Below, piece by piece: positions 44,037 through 52,974 of a stretch of DNA of 64,000 nucleotides. Positions within the stretch are counted from its first letter, which is position 1. The number at the start of each line of letters is the position of its first letter. The notes beneath the pieces are model-generated. The model did not search any database, was not told where the DNA came from, and saw nothing but the letters and a program-made list of their open reading frames with translations. The position numbers were made by a program, and so were the translations under genes. Source of the DNA: Acidobacteriota bacterium (GTDB taxonomy: Bacteria; Acidobacteriota; Terriglobia; Terriglobales; Acidobacteriaceae); the NCBI GenBank assembly GCA_018268755.1, contig JAFDVW010000007.1:124001-188000 (forward strand), read 5' to 3'.

Positions 44037-47000
44037 GTGTCAGACTCGCAGCGCTGGAATAGCAGACATCCCCATAGGAAACAACGGCTCATGTCCTGTA
44101 TTTGCCTAGGTATTCTGCTGTTGTTCCTCACCGCCAAGTCGGAATGGGCCTACGCTCAAAATGTCACCGGGTCCATTGTGGGGACCCTGACTGACACTTC
44201 GGGCGCGGTCCTTTCCGGAGCGGCCATCACGGTGACCAATTCGCAAACGCAATTCACACGGACGGTCACTACCGGCACGAACGGCGACTATGTTGTCACC
44301 CCTTTGGCACCGGGAGAATATATTGTCAGGGCGTCCGCGACCGGGTTCCGCACCCGGGAACACGAGAAGATCAATCTGGAAGTGAACCAGAGCATCCGCG
44401 TGGACTTTCATTTGGACGTGGGTTCCATCAGCGAGACGGTCAAGGTCACAGGAGGCGTTCCCATCGTGGAGAGCCAATCTTCCACGATCGGCACCGTGAT
44501 TGAGAACAAGCAAGTGGTGGAGATGCCGCTGAACGGGCGCGAATATACCCAGCTGATTTTGCTGACGCCGGGAGCGGTGCCGGCCCAGACCGGCCAATTG
44601 GGCTCCTTCTCCGTGGGCGGGATTGCCCCCTCGGTCAATGGACAACGCTCGCAATCGAACAACTACACGCTGGATGGTATCGAAAACAACGAGACCTACT
44701 TCAATGGTTTCGCCATGGCCCCTTCGGTCGATGCCATTAACGAATTCAAGATCCAGTCCAATATCACGTCCGCGGAATTTGGGCGCGCGGCCGGGGTCAA
44801 CGTCAATGTGGCGACCAAGAACGGCACCAACAGCTTCCATGGAAGCGCCTACGATTTCTTGCGGAACGATGTGCTGGATGCCCTGCCCTACGCCAGTGGC
44901 CTGGCCGGACTGCAAAAAGCGCCGTTCCGGCAAAATGACTTCGGGGGCACGATTGGCGGGCCCATTCGCAAGAACCGGACCTTCTTCTTCTTCTCCTATG
45001 AAGGCTTCCGCAATTCGCAGGACAACACTATTCTGAGCACGGTCCCGACTGAAGCCATGCGCAATGGAGACCTCTCCGGAGGCCCGGCCATTTTTGATCC
45101 TGCCTCGACGCGGCCTGACTCCGGGAACCCCGGACAATTCATTCGCGATGAATTTAGTGGAGGGATCATTCCCAGCGACAGGATCAACCCTGCCGCAGCG
45201 TTGTGGATGAATCTCTTTCTTCCTTTGCCTAACTTGCCCGGTGATGGCGCAAACTACGCAAATACCCAGCCGTTAACCACCAACAACAATCAATACATCG
45301 CGCGGGTAGACCATCGGCTGAGCGAAAGCGACAGTATTTATGTGCGTTACGCGCAAAGTAAGTTGAACAACACCACTCCGGGAGAACTGCCCCTCATCCC
45401 CACGGAAACGGGCATCACCACGCGCAACATTGCTTTTACCATCGACCACGTCTTCAATTCGTCCACGGTCGCCGAGTTTCGCGCGGGGTACAACTACACG
45501 CGTCATCCTTATGGGAACCCGGCGCCTCCGCTCGCCGGTCCCGACTTCGTGCAGCAAACCGGTATTTCTTCCCTTCCCCCCAACCCGACTCTGGTGCCCT
45601 TTGTGCCTACGGCGGGAGTGGACGGATTGTTCTATATCCAGCAATTCGCTTTTCAAGTCGGCCCCAACCACACCTACCAGTACATCGCCAGCCTGACTCA
45701 TACTGCCGGCCGGCATACCCTGAAGGCAGGATTTGAGAACCGCAACTACCGGAATTACAGCGCCGACAGCGTATATACCCAGGGCGCTTACAATTTTTCC
45801 GACACGCCCACGGCGAATCCGGAAGTGACCGGAACCGGCTCTCCTTTCGCCAGCTTTCTTTTAGGTTATCCGGTCTCGTTCCAGCGAATTGCTCCCAATC
45901 CGGTAGGGGGGCGGAGCAATGATGCGGTCCACCCGGGGACCAGTTCCTGGAATGGATATGTGCAGGACGACTGGAGAGTCACTCCGAAATTGACCTTGAA
46001 TCTGGGGCTGCGCTACGAATACAACGCGCCCGCCGTACCACGGGACAAGCCCAACCAATTGGCCAACGTGGATTTTCCCTCGGGACAAGTGCTCTGGGCC
46101 AGCACCAATCCGTTGACCGGAGCGGCGGCCAATGTTCGACCTTCCATTGTCGACCCCGATAGGAACAACTTTGCCCCCCGCCTGGGCTTTGCTTACTCCA
46201 TCGATCCAAAAACCGTCATTCGCGGTGGGGGAGGAATCTTCTATTACTCGACGTTCTTCCAACACATTGGCGATCTGGCCGATAATCCGCCTTTTGTTCT
46301 ATCCCAGGCGATCTTCCCCAATACCGATCCCGCCACCCAAGCGGTTGACTTGCAGCACATCACCTTTACCTCCACCAGCGAGGGTCTGCCGGACCTACTC
46401 TCCTGTTACTGCGTAAACCGCCACAACCGGACCAGCTATTCCTCGCAATGGAACTTGGGCATCCAACGCTCCTTTGGTTCGAACCTGTTGGCGGAGGTCA
46501 ATTACGTCGGAAACAAAGCCAATAAGTTGGAGATCAATTTCGACCGCAACCAGCCCCTGCCGGGACCGGGCAACATTGACGACCGTCGCCCCATCCAGGG
46601 ATACACGGTGATGGACTGGAAGGAAAATTCCGGCTGGTCAAGCTACCATTCGCTGCAAGCCAAACTGGAGAAGCGCTTTTCCAGCGGTCTAAGCGTGCTT
46701 ACTTTCTACACCTGGTCGCACACCATGGATCTGGCTTCCGGCCTGTACAGCGGATCTCTGATCGACGTCTACGATCCGAACAAGAACCGGGGCCTTTCCG
46801 ACATCGATATGCGGCACAACTTCGTATTCAGCTACATCTATGAACTGCCGATTGGGCCGGGCAAGCGGTTCCTGGTTTCCGGAAACCCGGTGCTCAGAAA
46901 ATTGTCGGAAGGATGGCAGATTGCCGGCATCACCAGCCTGCATAGCGGTACGCCCATCAGCGTGGACCTGGGGTTGGATAACGCGAATGTTGGGGGCTCG

Positions 47001-47345
47001 GCCCGGCCGGACCAGATCAGCAATCCCAATCTTTCCCATTCCCAGCGAACTCCGCAGCGCTGGTTCGACACCTCCGCGTTCGCCATGCCGGGAGCGTATT
47101 CTTTCGGAAACGCGGGGCGCAACACCATCATCGCCCCGGGTGCGCAGAACTGGGACATGTCCATCTCCAAGCGGACCTCGATCACCGAACGAGCCATGCT
47201 CGAATTTCGCACCGAGTTCTTCAACATGTTTAACCACGTGCAGTTTACCCCGCCGGACACCAATTTTTCCTCGCCGACGTTTGGGCAAATCCTTGACGCA
47301 CGTGCGCAACGGCAACTGCAATTCGGGATGAAGCTACTTTTCTAG
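44037..47345 (+). CDS. Oar-like TonB-dependent receptor of the sugar locus
   Basis: Outer-membrane receptor of 1102 aa. The start at GTG 44037 has AGGAGG 7 bases upstream; earlier in-frame ATGs cross the promoter. The signal helix is SCICLGILLLFLTAKSEWAYAQ. A carboxypeptidase-regulatory-like domain (about 45-130: VTGSIVGTLTDTSGAVLSGA, TGTNGDYVVTPLAPGEYIVR) is followed by a plug (VVEMPLNGREYTQLILLTPG, YTLDGIENNET, SAEFGRAAGVNVNVATKNGT) and a large barrel ending RAQRQLQFGMKLLF, with a terminal Phe as in outer-membrane proteins. It probably imports oligosaccharide released by the GH38-like enzyme. Confidence 0.93.
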   Translation: MSDSQRWNSRHPHRKQRLMSCICLGILLLFLTAKSEWAYAQNVTGSIVGTLTDTSGAVLSGAAITVTNSQTQFTRTVTTGTNGDYVVTPLAPGEYIVRASATGFRTREHEKINLEVNQSIRVDFHLDVGSISETVKVTGGVPIVESQSSTIGTVIENKQVVEMPLNGREYTQLILLTPGAVPAQTGQLGSFSVGGIAPSVNGQRSQSNNYTLDGIENNETYFNGFAMAPSVDAINEFKIQSNITSAEFGRAAGVNVNVATKNGTNSFHGSAYDFLRNDVLDALPYASGLAGLQKAPFRQNDFGGTIGGPIRKNRTFFFFSYEGFRNSQDNTILSTVPTEAMRNGDLSGGPAIFDPASTRPDSGNPGQFIRDEFSGGIIPSDRINPAAALWMNLFLPLPNLPGDGANYANTQPLTTNNNQYIARVDHRLSESDSIYVRYAQSKLNNTTPGELPLIPTETGITTRNIAFTIDHVFNSSTVAEFRAGYNYTRHPYGNPAPPLAGPDFVQQTGISSLPPNPTLVPFVPTAGVDGLFYIQQFAFQVGPNHTYQYIASLTHTAGRHTLKAGFENRNYRNYSADSVYTQGAYNFSDTPTANPEVTGTGSPFASFLLGYPVSFQRIAPNPVGGRSNDAVHPGTSSWNGYVQDDWRVTPKLTLNLGLRYEYNAPAVPRDKPNQLANVDFPSGQVLWASTNPLTGAAANVRPSIVDPDRNNFAPRLGFAYSIDPKTVIRGGGGIFYYSTFFQHIGDLADNPPFVLSQAIFPNTDPATQAVDLQHITFTSTSEGLPDLLSCYCVNRHNRTSYSSQWNLGIQRSFGSNLLAEVNYVGNKANKLEINFDRNQPLPGPGNIDDRRPIQGYTVMDWKENSGWSSYHSLQAKLEKRFSSGLSVLTFYTWSHTMDLASGLYSGSLIDVYDPNKNRGLSDIDMRHNFVFSYIYELPIGPGKRFLVSGNPVLRKLSEGWQIAGITSLHSGTPISVDLGLDNANVGGSARPDQISNPNLSHSQRTPQRWFDTSAFAMPGAYSFGNAGRNTIIAPGAQNWDMSISKRTSITERAMLEFRTEFFNMFNHVQFTPPDTNFSSPTFGQILDARAQRQLQFGMKLLF

Positions 47346-47351
47346 TCCAAG

Positions 47352-47390
47352 GTGCGGTCCGAGCAGCCGTTTGTTTTGCGAGGACCGCAC
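47352..47390. other. Hairpin 1 after the receptor gene
   Basis: GTGCGGTCC (47352-47360) / GGACCGCAC (47382-47390), a 9-bp perfect stem beginning 7 bases after the receptor stop. The loop contains TTTGTTTTGCG. It may attenuate transcription into the dehydratase gene. Confidence 0.5.
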
Positions 47391-47417
47391 ATCCACCAAT
47401 ACCAGCAACCATCTTCT

Positions 47418-47449
47418 CCCTGGCACAATGCAGCCGCGTTGTGCCAGGG
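47418..47449. other. Hairpin 2 after the receptor gene
   Basis: CCCTGGCACAA (47418-47428) / TTGTGCCAGGG (47439-47449), an 11-bp perfect stem with a 10-base loop. It lies 70 bases before the dehydratase start. No T-run. Confidence 0.5.
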
Positions 47450-47519
47450 CCGCATCTTCGCAGCCGAAGGATTCGATCCTGGCCATGGAGAGCGTAACGC
47501 TGCTGCAAAAAGTAAAACC

Positions 47520-48734
47520 ATGAAAATTACTCGCATCGATTGTCACGTGCTTCTGGACCCGGGTTATGACGTCAGCGTTACCAGTTCGTCGCAAGACGAT
47601 ATTGTGGTGGAGATCCACACCGACGAGGGCATCAGCGGAATTGGCGAAACCGACGTGAATCCCTGGATTGCCCGGGCCTGCATCCTCGCGCCCGGTACGC
47701 ACACCATGGCGCGCGGAATCAGTGAGATGCTGATCGGCGAAGATCCCATGCAGCCGGAGGCGTTGTGGGAAAAGCTTTACGTAGGATCGGCCATGACCGG
47801 GCGGCGGGGGGCGGTCATCAATGCGATCGGGGCCATCGACATGGCGCTGCACGATCTGCGCGGCAAGGCGTTGGGGAAGCCATGCTATGAATTGCTCGGA
47901 GGCGCGGTCAGAAAACACGTAACGCCCTATGCTTCCCTGCAACCGGAGGTCGATTCTTACGAAGCCTTCCGGCGATCCATGATCAAGTGGGCGCTGCACG
48001 CCAAGAGCCTGGGCTTTCGCGCCGCCAAGCTCGAGGTCACCCCGCGCGGGCCCTATGCCAACAAAGGACTGACGGCGTCGGATGAAGCGACCACCGACTT
48101 AATCGGGGAGGTTCGCAATGCCGTGGGCCCGGACTTTACCCTGATGGTGGATGTGCAATATGCCTATCGAAATGTGAAAGAGTGCCTGCAGGCAATCCGT
48201 CCCTGGACGGATTTCAATTTGTTTTTCATCGAAACGCCCTTGCCTTCCGATGATCTGGACGGCTATGCCGAACTGTCCGCGGAACAACCCATCCCGATTG
48301 CCGCTGGGGAGTGGTTAGCCACCCGCTATGAATTCCTTGATCTGATGGACCGCGGGAAAGTCAGCGTGGTGCAGCCGGACGTGGGCCGTGTAGGCGGGTT
48401 TACCGAAGCCAAGCGGGTTTGCGATCTAGCCGAGCAACGGAACCGGACCATTGTTCCCCATCTCTGGAAGTCTGGCATCTCCATTGCAGCTGCCGTACAT
48501 CTGGCGGCCACCACAGCCAAATGCGCATTTATCGAGTTCTTGCCTGACGAACTGTGTGAATCGTCGTTGCGCCGGGAACTGGCGCACCACGGGCTGCAAA
48601 TGGTCAATGGTGAGATCGCCCTTCCCACGCGGCCCGGCCTGGGCGTGGAGTTGAACCGGAGCGCCCTGGCCCGCTTCTGCCGGGAGGCCGAATCGGTGAC
48701 GCCGGCATTCTCGAGCTGTCTGGAGCAGCCATGA
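47520..48734 (+). CDS. Enolase-superfamily sugar acid dehydratase (mandelate racemase type)
   Basis: Encodes 404 aa from ATG 47520. The capping domain (1-110) is followed by the barrel. Metal ligands appear as the Asp in LMVDVQYAYRNV, Glu in FFIETPLPSDD, and Glu in PIAAGEWLATRYEF; the His-Asp base is VVQPDVGRVGG and IVPHLWKSGI. This layout is typical of acid sugar dehydratases (removing water from a sugar acid to the 2-keto-3-deoxy acid). The KxK position reads AAKLEVTPRG, so the second lysine is replaced by Glu. The exact sugar is open. It ends in a 4-base ATGA overlap with the SDR, so coupled translation is likely. Confidence 0.9.
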   Translation: MKITRIDCHVLLDPGYDVSVTSSSQDDIVVEIHTDEGISGIGETDVNPWIARACILAPGTHTMARGISEMLIGEDPMQPEALWEKLYVGSAMTGRRGAVINAIGAIDMALHDLRGKALGKPCYELLGGAVRKHVTPYASLQPEVDSYEAFRRSMIKWALHAKSLGFRAAKLEVTPRGPYANKGLTASDEATTDLIGEVRNAVGPDFTLMVDVQYAYRNVKECLQAIRPWTDFNLFFIETPLPSDDLDGYAELSAEQPIPIAAGEWLATRYEFLDLMDRGKVSVVQPDVGRVGGFTEAKRVCDLAEQRNRTIVPHLWKSGISIAAAVHLAATTAKCAFIEFLPDELCESSLRRELAHHGLQMVNGEIALPTRPGLGVELNRSALARFCREAESVTPAFSSCLEQP

Positions 48735-49495
48735 TGGAAGGTGGCGTGGCGGTGGTTACGGGCGGAGCCTATGGCATCGGGCGAGGCATTGTTGAAGAAT
48801 TTTCCCGCCAGGGCTACGCCGTAGTCATCGCCGATCACCATGCCGAACGTGGCGCGGCGTTGGAGGCTTCCCTTCGGGAGGCTCACCCGCGGGCCCGGTT
48901 CGTCTGCACCGACGTGCGGGTGGAAGGTGAAATACAAAATCTGATCGCGCAGACCGTCCAGGCCTTCGGGCGGATGGACGTGCTTTGCAACAACGCGGGC
49001 GTCGAGTGCCACCGGAACAGCGAGGAATACTCGCTTGCAGAGTGGAACACCATTTCCGAAACCAATTTGCGCGGGGCTTTTCTCTGCACCAAATACGCCT
49101 ACCCATTTCTCAAGCAGGTCCGTGGATGTGTCATCCACATCTCTTCCGTGCAGGCATTTGCCAACGAGAAGCAAATCTCCGCCTATGCTTCCAGCAAGGC
49201 GGGGTTGCTGGGTCTCACTCGCGGCATGGCCATTGACTTTGCAGTCGATGGGGTTCGGGTCAACGCTGTTTGCCCCGGCGCGGTGCAGACGGGGATGATG
49301 GAAGAGTTCCTGAAAAGCCAGCCGGACGCCGAAGAAGCGCTTCAAGCCATGGGAAGCTGCATTCCTCTGGGCCGGGTTGGGCAACCCGAAGATATCGCCC
49401 GGGCGGTTTATTTTCTCGCCTCCCCGGCGGCCGCTTATATCACAGGAGCCACGCTGGTGGTCGATGGCGGGTTGCTCTGCAGGCTCGCCATATGA
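48731..49495 (+). CDS. Short-chain dehydrogenase/reductase of the sugar locus
   Basis: SDR of 254 aa, overlapping the dehydratase stop by 4 bases. It has VVTGGAYGIGRGIVEEF, CNNAGVECH, and the Ser-Tyr-Lys set in ISSVQAFANEKQISAYASSK, plus NAVCPGAVQTGMMEEF and the C-terminal TLVVDGGLLCR. An Asp in VVIADHHAE favours NAD. A role in oxidising the sugar to its lactone, upstream of the SMP-30 hydrolase, fits the cluster; the direction and substrate are inferred. Confidence 0.9.
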   Translation: MMEGGVAVVTGGAYGIGRGIVEEFSRQGYAVVIADHHAERGAALEASLREAHPRARFVCTDVRVEGEIQNLIAQTVQAFGRMDVLCNNAGVECHRNSEEYSLAEWNTISETNLRGAFLCTKYAYPFLKQVRGCVIHISSVQAFANEKQISAYASSKAGLLGLTRGMAIDFAVDGVRVNAVCPGAVQTGMMEEFLKSQPDAEEALQAMGSCIPLGRVGQPEDIARAVYFLASPAAAYITGATLVVDGGLLCRLAI

Positions 49496-50430
49496 GGACA
49501 TTCCGCAGTGCGCCCTGGATCAATTTTGCCGCGCTGGTTCTGGTGAACCTGCTATGGGCGGCACAGTATCCGGCCTATCGCGTGGCTGGGGAACACATGC
49601 CAGCGGCCACGTTGAATTTCTGGACACTGTTATTCGCGGCATGCCTGCTCCTGCCTCTCTGGTGGCGGGAAAAGCGAAGACGGATGGACAAGACAAAAGC
49701 TTGGCGATGGAAGACGGCCGGCGAATTCCTGCTCTTGGGGGTATTGGGGATTATTCCGCCTTCGGTCCTGCTGTCCTGGGGAATTTCCCACTCCTCAGCC
49801 TCCAACGCAGCCATCCTGTCGCTGACCATCCCCATTCTGATGGTTACTCTTGGGGTCGTCATGCTGGGAGAGAAGCTCACACTGATCCGCGCCCTCAGCC
49901 TGCTCCTGGGCCTGGTGGGGACTCTCTTAGTTTCAACCACCGATTTGGCGGCCTCTTCTTTTAACCGGGAATTATTGGTGGGGAACCTGGTGATCCTTTT
50001 CGCGGGACTGGGCAGCGCGTTCTATAACACCTATAGTAAGGACCTGCTTGCCCGCTATTCCGAACTGGAGGTTCTTCTTTACAGTTACGCGATCGGGGCC
50101 GCGGCCTGCGCCGTCATTTCCGCGGCATTTGAAAGCAATCCGTTTTATCGCGTGGCGGGATATAGCGGCATCACCTGGCTGGCCATCGGCGTCCTGGGAG
50201 TTTTGACCTGGGGTATCGCCATGGTGTTATGGATGTGGGTACTGAACCGCCTGGAAGTCGGGCAGGTCTCGACTTCCATTTACCTCCTGCCCCTTTTCGG
50301 ATTGATCCTTTCCGTGGTGACGCTTCACGAACAGATCTCGGTGTCGCAAATCCTGGGAGGGGTTTTGACGGTCGCAGGAACAGCCATGCTTACCTTCTAT
50401 GAAGGAAAACGTGCAGGGCAAACGGCCTAG
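49492..50430 (+). CDS. EamA/DMT-type transporter
   Basis: Inner-membrane protein of 312 aa with ten likely helices in two EamA repeats: ALVLVNLLWAAQYPAYRVAG and LEVLLYSYAIGAAACAV with later LPLFGLILSVVTLHEQISVS. Its ATG overlaps the SDR stop (ATGA), forming a three-gene coupled unit. In this setting it could carry the sugar, sugar acid or a product across the inner membrane; EamA proteins act as exporters or importers depending on type. Confidence 0.9.
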   Translation: MRTFRSAPWINFAALVLVNLLWAAQYPAYRVAGEHMPAATLNFWTLLFAACLLLPLWWREKRRRMDKTKAWRWKTAGEFLLLGVLGIIPPSVLLSWGISHSSASNAAILSLTIPILMVTLGVVMLGEKLTLIRALSLLLGLVGTLLVSTTDLAASSFNRELLVGNLVILFAGLGSAFYNTYSKDLLARYSELEVLLYSYAIGAAACAVISAAFESNPFYRVAGYSGITWLAIGVLGVLTWGIAMVLWMWVLNRLEVGQVSTSIYLLPLFGLILSVVTLHEQISVSQILGGVLTVAGTAMLTFYEGKRAGQTA

Positions 50431-50531
50431 AACAGACGGCGGACTAGGACACAGTTTCCCCCGCATAAATTAACGGAAGCTATCCGTGGTGGATTTGCAG
50501 TCCTCACCTGCGCAATAGGGATACAAACAAG

Positions 50532-51533
50532 ATGACCTATACACGGCGGCAGATACTGGCAGGCATGGGATCAGTCGGGCTTGGCACAGCCCTGTCACTT
50601 TGGGGCACAAAGATGGGGGCAGCCCTGCCGGCAACGACGGCCCACGACAGGATGAAGGTTGGCCCATATCCTTTTCGAATAGCGGTGATCAGCGACGAAA
50701 TCACCCAAGACTTTGAAAAGGCTTGCCAAATCATTTCCAGGGATTTTGGACTGCATTGGATCGAGCTGCGCACCATGTGGGACAAGAACATGGTCGATCT
50801 CAAGGAAAAAGAGCAGCAGGAGGCCCGCAAGATCCTGCAAGAACACAAGCTGCGCGTCACCGACATCGCCAGTCCTCTTTTCAAAACAGAATGGCCTGGG
50901 GCCCGTCGGGCGCCCCAGGGAGAGAAGCAGGACCAGTTTGGCGCGCACTTCGACGCCCAATCGCAGGATGAGCTTCTGGACCGGTGCATTTCCCTTGCCA
51001 AGGTCTTTCACACCGACCGGATTCGTTGCTTCGATTACTCGCGGCTGGAAGACCCGAAGCCGTATCGCGCTGAGATCAACAAAAAGTTACAGCAGGCCGC
51101 GGAACGCTGCGCGCAGGACAAGATCGTCCTTCTGCTGGAAAACGAGATGTCCTGCAACACCGCAACCGGCGAAGAAGCAGCTGCGGTTCTAAAGGCGGTC
51201 CCGCACAAGAATTTCATGCTCAACTGGGACCCTGGCAATGCCGCGGCCTCGGCAAGCACACCCTATCCCACCGGTTACGAATTCATTCCCAAAGGGCGAA
51301 TTGGTCATTGCCACTGCAAGGATGTGATGCGCACGTCGAACCATCAGCCCGATTGGGCCCCCGTGGGCGGCGGCATGGTGGATTGGGTGGGACAACTCCG
51401 CGCTTTGCGGCGCGATGGCTTCCATTACGGGCTGAGCCTGGAGACGCATTGGCGTGGCGCCGGCACACCCGAGGCATCTACCCGGATCAGCATGGAAGGA
51501 CTCCAGAAAGCATTACGGGCGGCTCTTCCCTGA
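50532..51533 (+). CDS. Tat-exported TIM-barrel epimerase/isomerase-like protein
   Basis: Encodes 333 aa. A twin-arginine signal is seen: TRRQILAGMGSVGLGTALSL. The mature part is an AP-endonuclease-2/xylose-isomerase-like barrel: IAVISDEITQDFEKACQII, RCFDYSRLEDPKPYRAEINK, LLLENEMSCNTATGEEAA, NFMLNWDPGNAAA, IGHCHCKDVMR and HYGLSLETHWRG, with metal-binding Glu/Asp/His residues. This family isomerises or epimerises keto sugars, and some members act with Gfo/Idh/MocA enzymes. It lies 101 bases after the transporter and before a Tat-exported oxidoreductase. Confidence 0.88.
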   Translation: MTYTRRQILAGMGSVGLGTALSLWGTKMGAALPATTAHDRMKVGPYPFRIAVISDEITQDFEKACQIISRDFGLHWIELRTMWDKNMVDLKEKEQQEARKILQEHKLRVTDIASPLFKTEWPGARRAPQGEKQDQFGAHFDAQSQDELLDRCISLAKVFHTDRIRCFDYSRLEDPKPYRAEINKKLQQAAERCAQDKIVLLLENEMSCNTATGEEAAAVLKAVPHKNFMLNWDPGNAAASASTPYPTGYEFIPKGRIGHCHCKDVMRTSNHQPDWAPVGGGMVDWVGQLRALRRDGFHYGLSLETHWRGAGTPEASTRISMEGLQKALRAALP

Positions 51534-51587
51534 TCCTTGACTTCTGCATCACGGAAAATACACGCATTGTCCTCGCGAGGAACAAAT

Positions 51588-52901
51588 ATGGTGACACGTC
51601 GAGAGTTTCTGGACACGCTGGTTACAGGCGCGGTGGGGCTGGGCATGACAGCCAAGAGCTATAGCCAGATCCTGGGCGCGAATGAGCGCGTCAACTTTGC
51701 CGTGATCGGGCTCAATGACCGCGCCCATGCTCATCTTGCATCGCTTAAAGCCAACCAGCATTCTGTCCGCATCTCACATGTCTGCGATGTGGATAGCGCA
51801 ATTCTCCAAGCCTTTGGCGACAGCGTAAAGCGAGAAATGGGCCACGTTCCGGTGATGGAGAAGGATTTTCGCCGGATCCTTGCGGTGAAGGATGTGGACG
51901 CCATCACCATTGCCACGCCGGACCATTGGCATGCCCCGATGGCTATCGCCGGACTGCAGGCAGGAAAGCATGTTTATCTGGAGAAACCATGCAGCCACAA
52001 TCCCGCCGAAGGAGAAATGCTGATACGGGCGCAACAAAAATATCAAAAGCACGTGCAGATCGGCACCCAACAACGTTCTTCTCCCCACACCATCGAGATC
52101 ATCGACAAAATCCACGGCGGCCTCATTGGCAGGCCTTATTTTGCCAAAGCCTGGTATAGCAATGCGCGGCAGTCGATCGGCCGGGGCAAAGAAGCCCCGG
52201 TCCCAGCGCAGCTGGATTGGGAACTCTGGCAAGGCCCGGCCCCGCGGCGTCCCTATCGGGACAATGTGCACCCCTATAACTGGCACTGGTTCAAACTGTA
52301 CGGCACGGGCGAGGCCTTAAATAATGGCACCCACGAAATTGACGTCTGCCGCTGGGCGCTGGGCGTCGATTACCCCAATCGCGTCTCCGCTTCCGGCAAT
52401 CGCTATCAATTTAAAGATGATTGGGAATTCTATGACACGCTCCTCACTTGTTTTGAGTACGAAGACAAAATGATCGCGTGGGAAGGCAAAAGCTGCCAAG
52501 GACTGAAGTACTACGATCGCACGCGCGGCTCCGCCATTATGGGGACGAATGGCACCGTGATACTGGATCGCGACGGCTACGAAATATTTGATCTCGAAGG
52601 CAACAAGATCAAGGAATTCAGCTTGGGCAGCACCACATCGTCTTCCGACCTTATCGGCATCGATGCCATGACCGATGCGCACTTCGCGAACTTCCTTGCG
52701 GCCATCCGCGGAAGCGAGCAGCTCCACGCACCGGTCTCCATCAGCAACATCGCGACCACCATGCTTCACCTTTCCAATATTGCCTGGGAAACGAAAAGCG
52801 CATTGCATCTCAACCCCGAAGACGGCCGCATCAAAGACAACCCGGACGCGATGAAAAAGTGGGAGCGAGAATACGAAAAAGGCTGGGAACCGCACGTTTA
52901 G
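51588..52901 (+). CDS. Tat-exported Gfo/Idh/MocA oxidoreductase
   Basis: Encodes 437 aa from ATG 51588 with GAGGA upstream. The N-terminus MVTRREFLDTLVTGAVGLGM is a Tat signal, so the enzyme would be exported already folded with its NAD(P). The Rossmann motif VNFAVIGLNDRAH, TPDHWHAP, VYLEKPCSHNPAEGEML and the C-terminal domain NGTHEIDVCRWALG are typical. In this family Lys of EKP and the downstream His serve catalysis. Such exported forms in sugar loci are proposed to oxidise C3 of glycosides. It is followed by another exported TIM-barrel gene. Confidence 0.92.
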   Translation: MVTRREFLDTLVTGAVGLGMTAKSYSQILGANERVNFAVIGLNDRAHAHLASLKANQHSVRISHVCDVDSAILQAFGDSVKREMGHVPVMEKDFRRILAVKDVDAITIATPDHWHAPMAIAGLQAGKHVYLEKPCSHNPAEGEMLIRAQQKYQKHVQIGTQQRSSPHTIEIIDKIHGGLIGRPYFAKAWYSNARQSIGRGKEAPVPAQLDWELWQGPAPRRPYRDNVHPYNWHWFKLYGTGEALNNGTHEIDVCRWALGVDYPNRVSASGNRYQFKDDWEFYDTLLTCFEYEDKMIAWEGKSCQGLKYYDRTRGSAIMGTNGTVILDRDGYEIFDLEGNKIKEFSLGSTTSSSDLIGIDAMTDAHFANFLAAIRGSEQLHAPVSISNIATTMLHLSNIAWETKSALHLNPEDGRIKDNPDAMKKWEREYEKGWEPHV

Positions 52902-52974
52902 ATCATGGCCTCTACGCTGCGCAACCAGGGAAGGGCCGCGAAGACTGAAAATTCCTGAAAGAACGGGGTTCTAC

